Origin: Larix kaempferi
Lineage: Eukaryota > Streptophyta > Pinopsida > Pinales > Pinaceae
NCBI GenBank assembly: GCA_027924585.1
Contig: BSBM01000372.1
Span: 5,625,001 to 5,689,000 of the forward strand
Direction: 5' to 3'
DNA length: 64,000 nucleotides
Both the position numbers and the translations under genes were made by a program. Below, piece by piece: positions 12,980 to 23,299 of the stretch. Numbering within the stretch: position 1 is the stretch's first letter; the number at the start of each line of letters is the position of its first letter. Below the pieces are notes generated by a model. It made no database searches, was not told the origin of the DNA, and saw nothing but the letters and a program-made list of their open reading frames with translations.

Positions 12980-15253
12980 TTAAAAGATCCTTTACTAAGC
13001 TCATCTACCTAAGATCCTTAGGAATTATAGAATCGGCAATTTGTTTAGGCTTTGAAAGCCAAAGGTAGTAGAAGACGGAATGATAGGAGTAGAACTCTGT
13101 TGGAATTCAAAGTGCATACTTATTTTATGATTTGGAAATTTCATCAAGTCATTTTAAATAATAAATAAGAAAAGGAAGGATTCCTACTTGGTAGTCAACA
13201 CCCGTCCAAAAGAATCGCTCCTACTTTTACTATGAATTTCATTACCTCTATTCAATCTCACATTTTATAAGTATTAATTCTAAGTTATGGTTTTCCTTAA
13301 TTACCTTAGCACGAGAAAAGAAAATAGGGTGAAGCATTTTGTATATATTATATATCCATATGATGTGTTTTAAATTATATATACCTTTACAAGAATGAAA
13401 CTTTTTTATATATATATAATGTATTCATATAATGTATTTTAAATTATACATACTTTTAAGAAAGTGAAGGGTGGTCCTTTCTTATGTAAATTCCAGATAT
13501 TAGAAGCTTTCCTTTAATATATTCTTTTATAAGTACAATTGTGTAGTTTGAATGTTCAAAGTTAAATGTAAATGATCAATTAGTAAGTGGCATTATAGTT
13601 TATAATATTAAGCATTTTGGAGTAAAACTTAGAGTCCTTGAAGGAAAACAAGTAGGCCACACATTTTCCTTTTATAGATTGTAAACTCTTATTATAAAAG
13701 ACTACATAAATTCCAAGTGCCTAAAAGCAAAAGCTTATTATGGTAATATAAGTGAAAAGGTTGAAATAACTTATATTTAAATATTTATATGTTTATGTTG
13801 ATAATACATAGGATTGAAGGTTATAAAAAGACTTAAATATATATATATATATATATATGTTAACCATATTTAAGAAAAGGATATCCTTAGAGATTAATTT
13901 AGACATATGTTAGTTATATGTATTATATTGAGAATGAATATTATTGGCTGCATGACCTTGGTGTTGAGGAGAAATTGCCCTTAATACCATGAAAACCATT
14001 GTATGGAAGTTTAAATGTAACTATAGAAAATCGAAACAAATAGGAATGTATGAACATTCCCTTATATATAATTGGACCAAGTGATTATGTTAGCACATAG
14101 CAAAATACTATATCAATATATAATAGTGTATAGATTACGTACAAGTTACTTATCTAAGATATAGATTAAGACTTATAAAGACTGATAAGTCAGACTACAA
14201 TAGCCTTTGTAAATATTTGAGAATGTTAAAGAGAATAACAATATATTTATGGTTTGAGAGGATGCATTATAGAGTTAGTCACCTAGTACATAATCTTTTG
14301 TGCTTTATAAACATATTATCCATCACTTGTTTAGGTGAATGAGACTTAATTATTCATGTTAAAAGAAAATCCTTGTAATAAGGCTTTATATATCTTATAT
14401 GACGAAAATATCTCTAAGAGGGAGAGAGATCCCCTGGAGAAAGTGAATTGTGACACTTGCAACCTGAGTGTTGTTAATAAGTTACTTAAAAGTTTATGAT
14501 GTTACACATAAACTTTTAAGGGAGTTTTTATTGTGGAAAACTCTCAAGGAAATTGTAATTATATATTGCAGCCTTGTGATGAAAGGTTTCGAGATTTTTA
14601 GAAGGAGATTTATCGCAACAATGTTGCTGGATTGTAATCCTTGATTTCCTTTAAGAATTAATAAATGATGCACACACCTTTGTGGACTAGCCCGTGTACG
14701 AGTGAACCACGTTATATTTTGTCTCCTATGTTTCCTATGGTGTTTCTCAATGTGTCTTATGTATGAGTACTTGATTCTGTCCTTAAAAATGTTTATGATT
14801 ACTTTGATGTATACGATTCATATAGAAGGTTGGTTGTTGATATAATGCTTCTCTTATGATTATGATTGTGTTGTTACCATTTAGATTGTTTTATTGAAAG
14901 AATTATATGTTTCTTAAAAGATGTATATTAAGACATAATGAAGTTTGTGTTTCCGCAAGATTTAAGAAATGGTTGACATCTTAAGTTAAGCATTGATTTT
15001 AGTTCAAAGTAAAACATCTATCTATTCATGCAAAGATGACGGGAGATAGTACTTAATATACATGAATTTCATTAAGGGGTCTTTTCCTTGATTATTATAA
15101 TGACATTTATAAACAGTAAACAAACATTGCAAAGTTTTTTGTAAGCAATAATTTAAGAAAATAAACCCACACTTTATATTTCCGCATTTATTTTAGTGGC
15201 ATTTTAGGCACTTAGAAAAGTTTTAAATTTTACGAAATTTTGGGTTCGTGACA

Positions 15254-15258
15254 ATTGT
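15254..15258. repeat. Target-site duplication, right copy (ATTGT)
   Basis: This is the partner of 10,037-10,041. The copia reading resumes immediately after it. Confidence 0.85.
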
Positions 15259-15600
15259 GTTCAAGGATTGAAGCATAGTTTGATGAGCATTGGACAACTG
15301 ATGGAAAAAGGTTATAGAGTTCACATGATAGGAAAGCATTGTGTGATCAAGGACATATATCGAAGCAATCATCTAATTGTCGAAGGGAATATGACAAGCA
15401 ATCGCTTGTTTCCTTTGAGGATAAGGCCAAACATAGAAGGAAAAACAACTCAAGTTGTTCATGAAAGATAGAATGAAAATTCTGGATCTACGTTCAAAGC
15501 AAAAAGCAAAGAAGCAGAAATTCACTGCGCAGCTGAATAAAAAGATAGCGAAATGCAAGCTGCATTTCAAACAGAAATAAAGGATGAATCCTGGTTATGG
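15259..15600 (+). pseudogene. Ty1/copia pre-integrase segment
   Basis: The frame from 15,268 reads KHSLMSIGQLMEKGY, the conserved start of the copia GAG-pre-integrase domain that follows protease. It stays open to 15,471, where a stop is met. About 15,597 the integrase continues in another frame, so at least one indel lies between. The 5' continuation is the fragment at 9,844-10,041, separated by the nested insertion. Confidence 0.85.
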
Positions 15601-18329
15601 ACTTCAGATTTGGACATCTGAATTTTGGTGGGCTGCGGCTACTGCAGATGAAGGACATGGTGAAAGGATTGCCATTGATTGAGAAGCGAGAGAGAATTTG
15701 CGAAGGTTGTATTTTTGGAAAACAACACAGAGAGACTTTTCCAGTCAGAAAGTCATACAGAGTTTGCACACCACTTGAAATCGTGCACTCTGATATTTGT
15801 GGATCGATGCAAACACTGTCGATGGGAGGATACAGTTATCTTCTCACATTTATTGATGATTTCCGAAGAAAAACTTGGTTTTATTTTCTAAAACATAAAT
15901 CTTATGAATTTAGTTGTTTTCAGCAGTTCAGAGCACTCAAGGAGAAGCAGAGTGGTTACAACATCCAGATATTAAGAACAGACAGAGGTGGTGAGTATGT
16001 TTCAAATGATTTCTTAAATTTTTTTAAAAATCATGGCATACAGAAGCAATTCACTGCGCGGTATACACCGCAGCATAAGGGTATCACAGAGAGGAAGAAC
16101 ATAACCATTATGGAGATGGCACGCAGTATGTTGGCAACCATGCATCTGTGAAATGAATACTAGGCTGAAGTAGTGGCAACTACTGTTTACATCATGAATC
16201 GATGTCCGACGAAGAGTGTGAAGAACAAAGTTCTACAGGAAGCATAGACAGGTATGAAACATAGTGTTTCAGATTTAAAAGTTTTTGGTTGTGTAGCATA
16301 CGCACATGTTCCAGATAAGTTAAGAAGGAAATTAGACAATAAAGGACATAAATGCATTTTTATTGGTTATTCCAAAGACACAAAAGCATACAAGTTGTAT
16401 GATCCTGTTGCAAGAAAAGTTATTATCAATCAAGATAATCAGTTTGTGGAAAATGAAGCATGGGATGGAACTGTAGAGAAGAATGTGAAAATCGTGTCAC
16501 ATGTTGAACATGCTGACATCGTAGAAGATGTCGTTGAAACTCTGCATGTGAATCAAAAATACGTAGCTCCGTCTACTCCTAGGACTGTGAAACAAGTTTC
16601 AGCACAAGCAACTCTGACACAAGTCGCAACTCAAGCTATTCCGACAAGCACACCATGTGCGCAGCAAATTCCATCAAGCAGTTCTCCCTACTCGCACAGT
16701 TCGACACCAACAACTCTGACAAATTCAAGAACTCTTTGTGAGATATATGAGACTGGTACACCTAATTCATTCTCAGTTTTTGCATTATTTTCTCAAGTTA
16801 ATGATCCTCTAACATTTGAAGAAGCTGTTGAAGATAAAGTTTGGGAACAAGCCATGAATGAAGAAGTAGAATGCATTGAGAAGAATCAAACATGGGAATT
16901 AGTTGATGTTCCTAAGGACAAGGATGTGATAAGCGTGAAATGGATTTATAAGACCAAGCAAGATGCTGATGGAAATGTGCAGAAGCACAAGGCAAGATTG
17001 GTAGGAAGAGGGTTCACACAGCAGCCTGGCATAGAATTCAATGAAACTTTTGCACCTGTAGCACGAATGGACACTATCAGAATAGTTCGGGCCATTGCAG
17101 CTCATAAGAAATGGCTTGTTTATCAAATGGATGTAAAGCCTGCAGTTTTAAATGGTTATTTGGAGGAAGAAATATATGTGGAGAATCCACAAGGCTACGA
17201 AGTTGCAGGACAAGGACACAGAGTATACAAATTGAAGAAGGAACTCTTTGGTTTGAAGCAAGCTCTTAGAGCTTGGTACAGTTGCATTGACTCATACCTC
17301 ATTCAGAATGGATTTCACAGAAGTGAATGTGAGACAACGTTGTACACAAAAATCAACCTGCAAGGTAATAAGCTAATTGTCTTCCTGTATGTAGATGATT
17401 TAATATTTATTGGTGATTTTGGCATAGAAGAATTTAGAACAGTCATGCAAAGTGAATTCGAAATGACTAATTTGGGGCTTATGAAGTATTTTATGGGCAT
17501 TGAAGTCCAACAGACTAAAAATGGGATATTTATATCTTAGTCGAAGTATGCAAGTGTTGTCTTAAACAAATTTAAAATGTTAAACTGTAAAACAGCTCCA
17601 ACACCAGTGATAACAGGTTTGAAATTGAGCAAGGATGATGATGGATCCAATGTAGATCATACACTGTTTAAAGGGCTTGTTGGCAGCATTATGTATCTTA
17701 CAACAACAAGGCCATACATCATGTATGGAGTCAGTTTAATCTCAAGATTCATGGAGTCACCAAAAAATCCTCATTAGCAAGCAGGTAAAAGAATTCTGAG
17801 GTATGTAAGTGGAACAAAAGACTTTGGTATTTTGTATTCAACCTTGGAAAATTTCAAACTCATTAGATACACCAACAGTGACAGTGGAGGTAGCATAGAT
17901 GATAGAAAAAGCACATATGGGAATACATTTCATGTAAGAACAAGTGTTGTATCATGGGCTTCAAAGAAACAACCCATAGTAACTCTTTCTTCAGCAGAAT
18001 CAGAGTATGTCACAGCTACAAGTGTTGCACGTCAAGTCGTTTGGATGTGGAGGATGTTAAGTGACTTGTCGCAGGTTAATCAAGAAACCACAGTCATTTA
18101 CTGCGACAACAATTCATTTATTGCACTGTCAAAGAATCATGTGTTTCACAAGAGAAGCAAGCACATCGACACAAGGTATCATTTTATCAGAGAATTGATA
18201 AACAACAAGGAAATCTGTTTAGAATTTTGCAAGTCGGAAGATCAAGCAGCAAACATATTTACAAAACCATTGGCAAGGGATACATTCCAATATCTGCGAA
18301 GTTGTTTGGGAGTGACTAGTTCTGCGTAG
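15597..18329 (+). pseudogene. Ty1/copia pol: integrase, reverse transcriptase, RNase H
   Basis: One reading frame runs 2.7 kb without an indel but with in-frame stops at 16,149, 16,161, 16,245, 17,538 and 17,775. In order: the zinc-binding H-H-C-C (FGHLNFG ... CEGC, 15,617-15,710); the integrase core with Asp in VHSD, Asp in RTDRGGEY and Glu in TERKN; the RT region (about 16,800-17,540) with GRGFTQQPGIEFNETFAPVA and the catalytic YVDDL intact; and RNase H (17,850-18,329) with SAESEY and KHIDTRYHF. At least four of the stops fall where the family has Trp or Gln, and each is explained by one C-to-T or G-to-A change. Domain order INT before RT is diagnostic of Ty1/copia. Confidence 0.93.
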
Positions 18330-18418
18330 TGAACTATGTCATGAACAGAGCATGTTTGAGCTCTGAAATATTTTGTAATATTTTATTTTTCTTTGATGAT
18401 CCCCATCCGCTGATAATT

Positions 18419-18427
18419 AAGGGGGAG
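18419..18427 (+). promoter_or_regulatory. Polypurine tract of the copia element
   Basis: AAGGGGGAG lies directly before the TG at 18,428. A purine run adjoining the 3' LTR is the plus-strand priming site. Confidence 0.85.
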
Positions 18428-19036
18428 TGTTGGAATATTGTAATTAATGAGCTGATAGTGTATCTGGTATGTGTCGACTCTGTCATACATTCAGTCATTC
18501 TGCAATGTTAGAATTCAATCAGTCAGTCAATCAGTTTGCATCCAATCTGGTGCATGTCAAATTAGTATTTATGTGACCACTTTAGTATTCTGCATATCAA
18601 GAATTCTTAGGTAGAATTTATTACAGTCTTTAATGAACCCCTGTAGCTTCGAGGAGAAGCCAAACCAAGTTTGTGTATAAATGAAAATCACTCATAGAGA
18701 TAGAAAAAGAGATGGAGGAGTGAAGAGAAGGAGAGAAGAAGTAAAAAAACCTGTGAAATGTATGAAGAGCCCAAGCTCTGTAATATTGTGAAAGATTGAA
18801 GTAAAACTCATCTCTGTGTAAGTGCGGCAAAGTTACTCTGTTTTACAATGGTAATATATATAAGTCTTTAATTTTATGTATCCATTCTCAGGAATGTTGG
18901 TTTATGCATCCCGCACATCTACTTCATATTGACCTGCCTAAATGTTGTTTACATTTACGGTCTGTAAATCAAATCAAGATTACCAAGTATTTCACGGTGG
19001 TAAAAGACTTAGTTTAACTACGCAGTAACTTCAACA
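18428..19036 (+). mobile_element. Probable 3' LTR of the copia element
   Basis: It starts TGTTGGAATATTG directly after the polypurine tract and has a TATA box (TATAAAT, 18,676-18,682). It ends most plausibly at CTTCAACA (19,036), which mirrors the TGTTG start. The 5' LTR is outside the window, so the right edge cannot be confirmed by comparison and could lie further on. Confidence 0.6.
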
Positions 19037-19883
19037 TATGGTTGGGTTCTTATGTTTTAGCATGAAGTACATTTATTCAAAGTTTGTTTAATATTGGGTT
19101 GTGCATAGCTAAATAGGTATGCGAAGGTAACTTGTACGTATTTAACCTTCATAAAGTTAAAAGAAGTTTGCAAAAGTAATTTGTATGAAGTGAGAAGCTC
19201 ATGCAAAGTAAAGTATTCCAGAAAGTATTTTGTGAAGTCAAGTTCTGCGAGGTTAGAGAGTTGCGCAGCAAAGTTCACGTGCGCAGTGGAAAGTCGAAAT
19301 GCGTAGTTAATCACCGCGCAATAAAAGGTAGAATTGGCACACAGTAAAAAGTGAAATTGTGCATGTAATTTCCACGTAGGTGATTTGTGAAGAAAATTAT
19401 TTAGCAAAATAATTTAGAGCAAAGTATTTTCTTTATTTAGAAAAAAAAGAAAGTATTTATTTACCGCTCAAGTCAATTCTTTTGACTGTGCACGCGGTGT
19501 TCCTTTTCCCCTTGAAAAAGTGGACATTCATGCAACAAATATTAATGGTACAGTCAAGAAACTCATCCCAAAGAAACTTAAAGTCTAAAAGAAACACTAT
19601 GGCCATGGGATTCAATCCCAAAATACTCACTCAATATTTTGTGCAAAGTTAAGTACTTTTTATTTTATTCTCGTTTGGATGTTGCTCTCTCGTAGCTCAA
19701 TACCATGTTTGATGATGACTTTTTTATTATGAAAATATTGCACATACCCGCTAATGTATTATGTATCATTGATTTTGATGTTTATATATATATTGTTAAC
19801 ATTCTTGAAAATATGATATTGAAGAGGTATAGCAAACCATTCTTTTATTCATAATTTTTTCTTAAGTTAATTCATGATTGATT
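19037..19883. other. Intergenic, no gene seen
   Basis: There are short open frames only, and no domain motif. Several short CGCAG/AAAGT-type words recur between 19,040 and 19,440 without a clear period. It may still contain the distal copia LTR if the LTR end is later than proposed. Confidence 0.4.
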
Positions 19884-20890
19884 TTTATTAGCTGAAAATG
19901 TTTATAATATTTTGGTTTAGTAAATAATTGAATATAATTTATATCAATATAATTTATTTAAGAATAAATAAAATAATTATATTGATGTCTATAAATGATC
20001 ATAGTATATAATTTATTTAAGAATAAATAAAATAATTATATTGATGTCTATAAATAATCATAGTATAATGAGATGGTAAAAGCACAACCATCACACATGG
20101 TCACAAATGAGCCCCCAATGCATTTCCAGTGAAAAAGATGTCTACAAACTAGGAACTAGGTGATGGTAGGGGTGATCCATAAAGTGTTTATGTATGTGCA
20201 TTTGTGGTGTGTAACCATGTTCTGAATTTAGATTGCACATTATCTACATTTATATCTACATAGTACAACCAATCTAAAGCATAATGATGCATATCTTAGT
20301 TCTGCAAGCCCTTATATATTAAATATTAAAATGCTAGCTATGGAATCATGAACTTCTTATTTTTAAAGTGCATATCAAACCCTAGTCTAAATTAATTAGA
20401 GTTAATATTTATTAGCTGAAAATGTTTATAATATAATTGAATATAATTATAGTGAATATAATAATTGAATATAATTTATATCAATATAATTTATTTAAGA
20501 AATAAATAAAATAATTATATTGATGTCTATAAATTATCATAGTATAATGAGATGGTAAAAGCAGAGCCATCACAAATGGTCACAAATGAGTCCCAATGCA
20601 TTTCGAGTGAAAAAGATGTCTACAAACTAGGTGAAGGTAGGGGTGATCCATAAAGTGTTCATGTATGTGTATTTGTGGTGCGTAACCATGTTCTGAATTT
20701 AGATTGCACATTATCTACATTTATATTTACATAGTACAACCATTCTAAAACATAATGATGCATATCTTAGTTTTGGGAAGCCTTTATATATTAAATATTA
20801 AAATGCTAACTATAGAATCATGAACTTCTTATTTTTAAGGTGCATATCAAACCCTAGTCTAAATTAATTACAGTTAATATATATATCATA
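19884..20890. repeat. Two-copy tandem duplication of about 0.5 kb
   Basis: The second copy, from about 20,409, repeats the first with a core period of 479 bp (for example AGATGGTAAAAGCA at 20,071 and 20,550) and high identity. It also includes ATGTTCTGAATTTAGATTGC and CATAATGATGCATATCTTAG. The first copy additionally holds a 60-bp internal duplication (19,951 and 20,011). It is non-coding and AT-rich. Confidence 0.9.
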
Positions 20891-21000
20891 TACAACTTCC
20901 ATTAGCATTATTGACATCCTATACAACATCCAGACAAATGGATGACATTATAGTGAGACATATCCATACTATATTCTTTTATAACAAAAATATCATTTCG

Positions 21001-21033
21001 AGTTGTGCGTGTTCTGAGTTGTGCGTGTTCTAG
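21001..21033. repeat. 16-bp tandem duplication
   Basis: AGTTGTGCGTGTTCTG is repeated directly with one change. Confidence 0.8.
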
Positions 21034-21094
21034 ATATGGTCATTTTTTATTTTTATGGGAGGAAGAGTTATGTTGCAATTTTTACATATAATTT

Positions 21095-21243
21095 ACAGTT
21101 TGTGTATATGTCAATATATTAAGACTATTGACTATCAAATTTGATATCATGGTTATAATTTTCATATAACAGTTTGTTTGTGTACATGTCAATATATCAA
21201 GACTATTGACTATCAAATTTGATATCCTGGTTATAATTTTTTA
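21095..21243. repeat. Two-copy tandem duplication, about 75-78-bp period
   Basis: ACAGTTTGT...TCAATATAT and GACTATTGACTATCAAATTT occur twice, near 21,095 and 21,170. Confidence 0.85.
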
Positions 21244-21419
21244 CTGTTAATTGTTTTGCATCATAAAATTCTTTTACATAATTCGAAAAATTATGGAAAA
21301 TGAACAATGATTTATTAAATTCTTAAAGGATTAAAGAGGTATCTATTCCCTCAAAATCTAAAAATGTAAAATGGAGGATACATACAACACGAAGAACTGT
21401 TAAAATTGCGGATACGTAG

Positions 21420-21487
21420 GACATTAAGCAAAGGCCTAACAGCGGTTCTCAATTTACGGAAGAAGACATTAAGCAAAGGCCTAAAAC
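21420..21487. repeat. Direct repeat of 19 bp, 48 bp apart
   Basis: ACATTAAGCAAAGGCCTAA occurs twice just left of the large inverted repeat. The intervening sequence is coding-like, but the duplicated word breaks any single frame. Confidence 0.75.
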
Positions 21488-21644
21488 TGGTTCATCGGAA
21501 AGCTAATGGGAGATGGACAGCTCCTAATTCAAGGTATGTGATAGACTTTTCAGGCGTTTCAAGGTATTCAAGGTACGAGGACGAGAAGCAACCAGTAGAG
21601 CAGGGAGAAGCAGGAGGTGTAGGACTAGCTCAAGTCCCTCCTCC

Positions 21645-21962
21645 TTGTCCCCTAATAACGATGGGAGGAGTAGGAGCAGGAGCAGGAGTGTGTATCGTAG
21701 GATCAGAAGTTCAAATCTGTCCTGTTTATCCCCCAACAACAATGGTAGCAGCAGCGGTGTGGATGCTACCATAAGAATGTCAAATTACAGCTCCTTTGTA
21801 TCGCCCAATAATGAAAGTAGCATGATTAGCAGTGCTACGTCTATTCCTTCAACTCTGGCGGATGACTTGATAAGTAACCCAGTAGTCGTGCCCTATGTGA
21901 TAAGAGATACTTCCTCTAATACTTCAACTAATTTGATGCGTGGCTTGATAACTCCGTGGTAA
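21645..21962 (+). pseudogene. Coding-like frame in left arm of inverted repeat
   Basis: A 105-residue open frame, rich in Ser/Asn/Arg, contains SMISSATSIPSTLADDLI and PVVVPYVI. The mirror-image arm preserves the same residues on the other strand, with mostly conservative differences. No family is recognised. It has no clear upstream start context, and an upstream extension (from about 21,406) is in another frame. It is most likely an exon fragment of a captured or duplicated host gene rather than a functional gene. Confidence 0.35.
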
Positions 21963-22238
21963 GAGAACCGAGGCAAACTGTGCCGGAAGAGGGAAGCGGG
22001 ATTGTTGCAAATGGTTGGATGGAAGAACATGCAGTAAGGCTATGTAAGAAACTTTGAATCAGACAGAAAGCTTTTTTCCGTGCAAGGCATTGTGAATCGA
22101 CAGAGCGGACAGGTCCGTTGGGTTTCCAAAAGAATAAAGCGGAATCGACCTGTCCGCTTTATTCTTTTGGAAACCCAACGGACCTGTCCGCTCTGTCGAT
22201 TCACAATTCCTTGCACGGAATAAAGCTTTCTGTCTGAT

Positions 22239-22577
22239 TCAAAGTTTCTTACATAGCCTTACTGCATGTTCTTCCATCCAACCATTTGCAACAATCCCGC
22301 TTCCCTCTTCGGGCACAGTTTGCCTGGGTTCTCTTACCACGGCTGCTAAGCCACGCATCAAATTAGTTGAAGTATTAGAGGTGGTATCTTTTATCACATA
22401 GGGCACGACTACTGGGTTACTTATCAAGTCATCCGCCAGAGTTGAAGGAATAGACGTAGCACTGCTAATCATGCTACTTTCATTATTGGGCGATACAGAG
22501 GAGCTGTAATTTGGCATTCTCATGGTAGCATCCACATACCATTGTTGTTGGGGGATAAACAGGACAGATTTGAACAT
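22239..22577 (-). pseudogene. Coding-like frame in right arm of inverted repeat
   Basis: A 112-residue frame on the minus strand shares SMISSATSIPSTLADDLISN and PVVVPYVI with the left-arm frame. It reads further, through EEHAVRLCKKL, because the left arm has a premature stop at 21,960. The longer uninterrupted frame suggests that this arm is closer to the ancestral coding sequence. No known domain is recognised. Confidence 0.4.
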
Positions 22578-22710
22578 CTGATCCTACCATACACACTCCT
22601 GCTCCTGCTCCTCATGCTCCTGCTCCTCCCATCGTTATTAGGGGACAAGGAGGAGGGACTTGAGCTGATCCTACGCCCCCTGCTTCTCCCTCCTCCACTG
22701 GTTCTACACC

Positions 22711-22910
22711 CCCTGCTTCTCTACTATTTACTATTTACAAATTTAAATATAAATATGAAAATAATTTTAATGTGCTAAAAACCCTAACTTAGAATTAAAA
22801 AGGGACGCAGGCAGTCTCATCAACAATGGTGATGGGGACAATGTAATAGTCTGGCGATTTAATAATCCAAAGATTTATGAGTGCGCACCTTAATTACGTT
22901 TTGTGTGCGC
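22711..22910. other. Spacer between inverted repeat and small minus-strand exon
   Basis: AT-rich then mixed sequence. No gene is seen. It would be transcribed if the minus-strand promoter at 23,224 is active. Confidence 0.4.
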
Positions 22911-23027
22911 CTAAATCCGTGTCAGGAAAAACAAATTTTTATCGTGCTTCGCTAACGAATCTGTCAACTGCGCAGGTAGTGCGATCGACCCTCCCAAATT
23001 ACAAACTTTCGAGCTTACTGTAAACAT
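22911..23027 (-). CDS. Small hypothetical minus-strand frame, possible exon
   Basis: A 38-codon frame starts MFTVSSKVCNLGGS and ends FFLTRI before TAG. The ATG directly follows TTTTGTTTGTTCAG, a good 3' splice-site context, so the frame may begin an internal exon rather than a gene start. About 130 bases further upstream on the same strand lies a possible donor (AT/GTAAGTC near 23,140), with a TATA box at 23,224-23,230. GC is higher than the flanks. No family is recognised. It may be chance: the frame is short. Confidence 0.3.
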   Translation of the reverse strand: MFTVSSKVCNLGGSIALPAQLTDSLAKHDKNLFFLTRI

Positions 23028-23223
23028 CTGAACAAACAAAACAAGCATAGATTAGTACAAACCAGTCCTGACTTCGACACCAAATCAAATAAAACAGAAG
23101 TCACAGAGGAGAATAACTTCAGTCAAAATGGATCAAGACTTACATGTTCCAACTTCCAACTTCGAAAGTGCCAGGACTTGGGGAAAACGCCTAGCTTCAT
23201 TTGATTAAAGCATGAATCGGCTT

Positions 23224-23230
23224 ATTTATA
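23224..23230 (-). promoter_or_regulatory. Candidate TATA box, minus strand
   Basis: The minus strand reads CTCTTATAAATAAGCC, a consensus-like plant TATA element in a GC-moderate island, pointing towards the small exon at 22,911-23,027 and the inverted repeat beyond. Confidence 0.4.
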
Positions 23231-23299
23231 AGAGAGAGGTGACCTTTCGGCTTCACATTCCCCCGTTACCGGCCTCCTCATCTTCACATTCAATTATTT

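Larger units (their letters stand above)
10042..15253 (+). mobile_element. 5.2-kb insertion, likely giant solo LTR
   Basis: The block begins TGTAACATCCC and ends TTCGTGACA, is flanked by ATTGT duplications and interrupts copia code cleanly on both sides. No gag or pol motif is present in any frame. About 550 bp before its end (14,664-14,733) it carries the GTGGACTAGCCCGTGTAC / GTGAACCACG segment also seen at the same distance from the end of the 2,212-9,843 LTR, so the + orientation is favoured. No internal primer site or polypurine tract is visible. The simplest reading is a solo LTR left by LTR-LTR recombination, but a non-autonomous element lacking genes is also possible. Confidence 0.65.
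21586..22710. repeat. Large near-perfect inverted repeat (arms about 560 bp, 9-bp loop)
   Basis: Left arm 21,586-22,143 and right arm 22,153-22,710 are reverse complements about an axis at 22,148. Pairing is perfect for about 60 bp on each side of the loop (ATCGACCTG) and stays high outward with scattered mismatches and small gaps near the GGAGCAGGAGCAGG-type tract. Moderate GC sets it off from the AT-rich surroundings. Each arm holds the same coding-like frame in opposite orientation. A transcript crossing it would fold into a long hairpin. Confidence 0.9.

Noticed and set aside
10042-15253. Reading the 5.2-kb insertion as a minus-strand element because its right end resembles the TGTAACACCCC start
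   Set aside because: Terminal bases are nearly palindromic and so ambiguous. The longer U5-like segment favours the + orientation.
16254-17540. 428-codon frame as an intact gene
   Set aside because: It is the middle part of the copia pol frame, bounded by premature stops in the same frame.
22080-22215. Hairpin at the centre of the inverted repeat as a transcription terminator
   Set aside because: It is only the middle of a 1.1-kb inverted repeat, with no T-run, and intrinsic terminators are not expected in plant nuclear genes.
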